From Isoetes taiwanensis (Eukaryota > Streptophyta > Lycopodiopsida > Isoetales > Isoetaceae): a stretch of 64,000 bases of DNA. The translations under genes and the position numbers were made by a program. Where the stretch lies: contig JAJEKV010000052.1 of the NCBI GenBank assembly GCA_021234155.1, positions 7,367,358-7,431,357 on the forward strand. The letters run 5' to 3'. The first letter of the stretch is position 1; the number at the start of each line of letters is the position of its first letter. Of the stretch, positions 60,319 through 64,000 are shown one piece after another. Below the pieces are notes generated by a model. That model saw nothing but the letters and a program-made list of their open reading frames with translations, searched no databases and had not been told where the DNA came from.

Positions 60319-61382
60319 TTAAGGAATCGATATGATATTCTCAGTCTGATGAACTAAGACATCAATTATCAACATACCATCTTTAGTGCACATATGTGAT
60401 GGAACGAGAAGAAAATCAGTTGAATTTCGATCTCTAGCCTGAATAGCATTTTGAGGATTGCTAACAAAATTAAGACGCTTTTTCCCATTCCTTACTTCAA
60501 TATGGTATGAGAAATCCCCTTGCAACGACAAGCCAAAGTAAGTTAAATAAATCAGGTTTCCAAGGACATCTTTATCGCGATGGAGAAGCAAGAGAATGTT
60601 TTCTAATTTCAGTAAAGCATAGTGGTCATCTGGTGCTAACTGCAACGAGAACCGTGCCTCGCATTTAAATTCAAATGTTGGAATATGATGGGATTCTAAA
60701 AAATGCTCTGGAAGATTACTTGCTGGAGCTGAATAATCACAGTGACTGATTGGACAATGGAATGGCTCAAATAAACACCCATTCTCATGAACACTCTTCT
60801 GTGTGAACTTGATCATTTGCCTGCATCCATGGCTTGCATATTTGCAACTCACAAAAAGTGATTCTATTAGTTTTTCAATGGCCAAGCAGCGTATTTTCCC
60901 CATTGTAGTTGAACATGAAGGACATACATCAGGCATTTTTGTACGGCAACTATGACACACAATGTGACCATTCCCACACTGTCATCATAAAAAAAATTGT
61001 TAACATTGCAATATGGAGCAAGGCTTTCATTCTTTTAGTTTCTACCAAATTTCTAATACGGCCGAATCTTATATTTTGGTCTTTCTTCTAATTATCAGAA
61101 GAGATGAGATAAACCACAAATTAGAAGAGAAGAAATAAAACCCATACATACACAAAACCTACTAACCTGATAAACCGGAGGCCGAAGATGTTCCATGCAA
61201 ACACTACAATCCAAAGTATCAACATCAAAGGTAGCAAGGAAAGACCCACTGTCCATGCTCGTAGATACATCCTCTGTACTAGAATACCGTGATCTCTTCA
61301 ATGGCGGAGCGCTTGCTCTGTAGGGCTCCTGCGGCACTTCAAAGGATTGCATAGATGCTGCTTGCATGGAGAATCGCACCAT
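60319..61382 (-). CDS. SINA/SIAH-like RING-type E3 ubiquitin ligase, two exons
   Basis: Exon 1 61382-61167, intron 61166-60979 (GTTAGT..ACAG), exon 2 60978-60319; 291 residues. The RING finger spans the intron: CSVCMEHLRPPVYQ then CGNGHIVCHSCRTKMPDVCPSC. Next is the SIAH-type zinc region (CKYASHGCRQMIKFTQKSVH; CLFEPFHCPISHCDY; FLESHH) and the beta-rich SINA substrate-binding domain (HYALLKLENILLLLHRDKDV; FSYHIEVRNGKKRLNF), ending VLVHQTENIISIP. Such enzymes transfer ubiquitin to substrates for proteasomal turnover. Length and the RING-SIAH-SINA order fit the family. No disruption is seen. A TIR element begins about 230 bp upstream of the ATG. Confidence 0.88.
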
Positions 61383-61627
61383 AGCGATGCCTCTTACGAG
61401 ATGTAAACTCTACACACAAATTAGATGCAAACATGAAGGAGCCGCCTGGACTGGTTGATCTTCCAGAGCGATTTGCCCTTTTAGAGACTTGCCACGTAGT
61501 GATCCACGTAATGCTTGTTATGCAGACCACCATGTCACGTAGATTTTCCATGTAGGACGAGGGGTCATCTTACAATCTACTCATTTAAAATTTTTTTGGG
61601 GTGGGTGCATAGTGGGATGCTTCGATC

Positions 61628-62674
61628 GGCTCCCGAAATTGAGTTCGGGAGCCAGCCGGGTTCGCCCAAGCGAACCCAGAAAATTCGCTTAAGCAAACCC
61701 ACGGATTCGCCCAGGCGAACCCGTTATGTTGACGTGGCGCTGAGGTGGCGCTACCCACCGGGTTCGCTTGGGCGAACCCGAACCAGGGTTAAGCCTACTT
61801 CCACGACTAGATCACTCTGCAGCTCCGTAGCTACGAACCTGAGCACAGAATCTTGAATTAAGTACCAAAAGCTAGGAGCTAAGAATTTATGTGCAAGGAA
61901 ACAGTGTGCGAAAATCCGGCAAGGAATTGAACTTTATCTACGAAACTTTGGAGATCATCTATAAAATCATAAGGATTACATAAAATCATCTGCAAAACCA
62001 TCAAAATGGCTTGAAAAACATGAAAAAATCTGTTTAATACCATGCCTGGCCTTTCCGTTCGAAACTGCTACCGCTTCTATCCGCCTTATCGCCGGAAGCA
62101 AAAGCCGCTCCTCCAATAACTCCTTCGCTCCTTGCCCCAAACTCAGAGGGCTCATCATCATAAGAGGAGCGCATTTTTTTTCTCGCACCATAATCTGTTT
62201 TGTTTGTTGCAGGATACTCCCCCTCTGTTTCGGCCAGTGTTCTTGAAGTTGTTTTTCACGCCCCTGTTCTTGATCTTGCAAAAGAATTAACTTTTTTCTG
62301 CCATATCCGCAGGGGCTTGAAGATGTCCGATCGTCCTCTGAAGCTCGGACTATACGAAGCCTCATAGCGCAGGGTTTTTTGTGCTGCAGCGGCGAAGAAA
62401 AGGGAAGTAAATCAGATTCAAGATCATGTGGAATGGGTGATTTTACAAGTGCCCAACGGCATGCTCTGCCGGATTAAATGTCGATTGAATGCTGGAATCC
62501 GCCCGCTACCAGCGTTCGCACGGAAGTAGGCTTAACCCTGGTTCGGGTTCGCTTGGGCGAACCCGGTGGGTAGCGCCACCTCAGCGCCACGTCAACATAA
62601 CGGGTTCGCCTGGGCGAATCCGTGGGGTTCGCTTGGGCGAACCCGCTTGGCGGTTTGACCCAATTTCGGGAGCC
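61628..62674. mobile_element. TIR element with internal 20-bp palindromes
   Basis: Arms 61628-61802 and 62522-62674 are inverted repeats of about 150-175 bp. They start GGCTCCCGAAATTG and end AAGCCTACTTCC, with matching inner text (CGTTATGTTGACGTGGCGCT). Each arm holds three copies of GGGTTCGCxxxxGCGAACCC: 61658, 61703 and 61760; 62545, 62602 and 62625. Flanks beyond the arms share GGGGTGGG in inverted position (61597-61605 and about 62697-62704), so the true ends may lie there. The 720-bp centre has a 129-residue minus frame (62365-61976) of unknown nature. Long TIRs around a gene-like centre resemble Mutator/Pack-MULE organisation. No TSD was found. Confidence 0.7.
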
Positions 62675-62711
62675 AATAAAGTGGGCGAATTTAGTGGCCC
62701 ACCCCACTCGG

Positions 62712-63130
62712 AAAAATGCTACCTTCCTTTTTATGTTACCGGAAAAAAACTAAGTTTACCTCCTTTTTAAGCCTATTTCCCGGATTTTTTACAAAAAAAT
62801 AGCCAGAAGATCGCCAGAAAATTTTTTGACGCGTCGGATTCTCTTAAGGATGGTCGGATTTTTCGGGGCCCCTATTTTTGGTGTGAGGATTTTTCGCCCG
62901 CCGGTAACGTTGGTAACATCTATTCCAACGTCAAAATACGGCAAAAGCTAATTTTCAGAACTCTTCTAGAGGGGAGCGATCTACCCCCTCCTCATCGGGA
63001 CTGGGGAGAGGCAACCCGGGAGAAGACCCTTTGGCTATGCTCCCAGCAGGACAGGTCGGCCCAGCTGTTGTGACTGAAGAAGAAGTTAATTTATTTGAAA
63101 TTTTTTCTTCCCCTTGGATGGTCCAGCTCC
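62712..63130. other. no gene recognised
   Basis: No supported feature. Confidence 0.45.
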
Positions 63131-63134
63131 AAGA

Positions 63135-63415
63135 CTTATCAGCCTATTTGCAAAGTATGCGCAGGAGGGGCGGATGGAGTGGACTACCCAACGACCATGT
63201 TCTATGCCAGCCAAATTCATTGCCATCAATTCTATCTGCATTGACTTCTGGAAACCCCAAATCTCCCCATGAATCTGACCCTTGGGTAGGATTTTCCTTT
63301 TTGTTAATATACTGATGTTTGTCATTTCAGATGCTATGCTGTTATGATGATCCCACCCTTCGAGGTGGATGTATGTATTGATGCGATATTTTGTATTGAT
63401 GTTATGCACTTCCGC
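63135..63415 (+). repeat. gypsy LTR fragment, related to 41742-42905
   Basis: CAGCCTATTTGCAAAGTATG and GGAGGGGCGGATGGAGTGGA match the reverse complement of 42145-42215 and 42845-42905, followed by ATGCCAGCCAA and CACCCTTCGxGGTGG in the same order. A short frame after it (63434-63557, ILAHHQESERRGLLLACLAD) may be start-of-gag coding sequence. Confidence 0.6.
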
Positions 63416-63698
63416 AACTAGTTCTCCCGAGGGAGACGGGATGAATGACACGACCATTCTTCCCCGTCAGATTCTTGCTCATCATCAAGAATCTGAACGT
63501 CGTGGCCTCTTGTTGGCATGCTTAGCTGACAGGAGAGAACCTCCAGTTCCTATATGATCAGAGCATTATATACGAACAGGAGGCATCACAATATTGAAGC
63601 AGGAGGAAGAGATGAGCACTGGGCTATACCACCGGACCTTCATTGCCATCTGGGGCTTAAACCCCTGGATCCATCCATGGAGCAAGAAATATTTGGAG

Positions 63699-64000
63699 GC
63701 GATCTTGAAAAAACAATAATAAGAAAAATAAAATGGGTTTAGATAAACCCATTTTATTTTTCTTATTATTGTTTTTTAGTAACTTAATCATACTCCTTTG
63801 CCTTCTATGATTCCTTGCAAGGTGCAATGTAGGGTTAGGTCGCCTTCCTTTGCGCATAGACCCGTCATCGCCCCTCCCCCCCTCCCTCCCCTTTAAGTTA
63901 AAGGAGTATGATTAAGTTACTAAAAAACAATAATAAGAAAAATAAAATGGGTTTATCTAAACCCATTTTATTTTTCTTATTATTGTTTTTTCAAGATCGC
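63699..64000. mobile_element. foldback element: perfect 101-bp inverted repeat with nested hairpins
   Basis: 63699-63799 is the exact reverse complement of 63900-64000. Each arm contains its own perfect hairpin: 34-bp arms 63708-63741 and 63744-63777 with loop GA; 63922-63955 and 63958-63991 with loop TC. Outside these are GCGATCTTG and AGTAACTTAATCATACTCC. The 100-bp centre is C-rich. The match still holds at the last base of the window, so the arm may extend further. Perfect identity suggests recent origin or conversion. A MITE/foldback element is the best guess; TSD cannot be read. Confidence 0.85.

Noticed and set aside
63369-63742. Two short plus-strand ORFs as a host gene
   Set aside because: They follow a recognisable LTR fragment and are more likely the beginning of a retroelement gag; too short to call.

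Overview
This is nuclear DNA of a land plant with a large, repeat-rich genome. The grounds are plant-type LTR retrotransposons with primer-binding sites complementary to initiator Met-tRNA, nested insertions, AT-rich intergenic DNA, spliced genes, and a plant-like SINA/SIAH RING gene. The mix of tyrosine-recombinase relics, a LINE sitting in a GA microsatellite and a Fic-domain gene relic would fit a seed-free plant such as a fern or lycophyte better than a flowering plant. That is inference and cannot be settled from this window.

Layout. 1-13.7 kb is a mosaic of related repeats: CACCC..GGGTG palindrome arrays, a recurring GGGATTAAAAAACCCC hairpin, a tyrosine-recombinase C-terminus, and duplicated units built around long (GA)n tracts. 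A nearly complete but inactivated LINE (2995-7450, minus) lies inside one of those GA tracts. 13.7-27.3 kb is mostly non-coding. It holds a 120-bp GC-rich foldback MITE with a 5-bp target duplication, ORF1-only retroposons sharing a conserved 3' tail, a second tyrosine-recombinase relic and an inverted copy of the window's first kilobase. 27.3-37.3 kb holds a degenerate histone H3 fragment, an eroded Ty3/gypsy element (29.8-34.4 kb) whose integrase is split by a 446-bp TRIM, and a 5'-truncated poly(A) LINE. 38.2-40.6 kb (minus) is the relic of a host gene with a Fic/DOC signature. 41.7-44.0 kb is a large LTR of a minus-strand gypsy element. 44.3-58.9 kb is a nest: gypsy fragments, a 5'-truncated Ty1/copia element inside them, and a young gag-only LTR element (48205-51385) inside the copia. 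60.3-61.4 kb (minus) holds the one host gene that looks functional, a two-exon SINA-like E3 ubiquitin ligase. Upstream of it lies a TIR element studded with 20-bp palindromes. The window ends in a perfect 101-bp inverted repeat whose arms are themselves hairpins.

Almost all coding content is transposon-derived. Apart from the SINA-like gene, intact or nearly intact frames are the gag of the 48-51 kb element, the copia RT-RNase H frame, a gypsy protease-RNase H frame and two LINE ORF1 frames. The most informative signals are structural: insertion boundaries that can be read exactly (TSDs ACATT, CAAAC, probable RAAAT), a paralogous empty site for the microsatellite-resident LINE, and an in-frame single amber stop between that LINE's ORF1 and ORF2.
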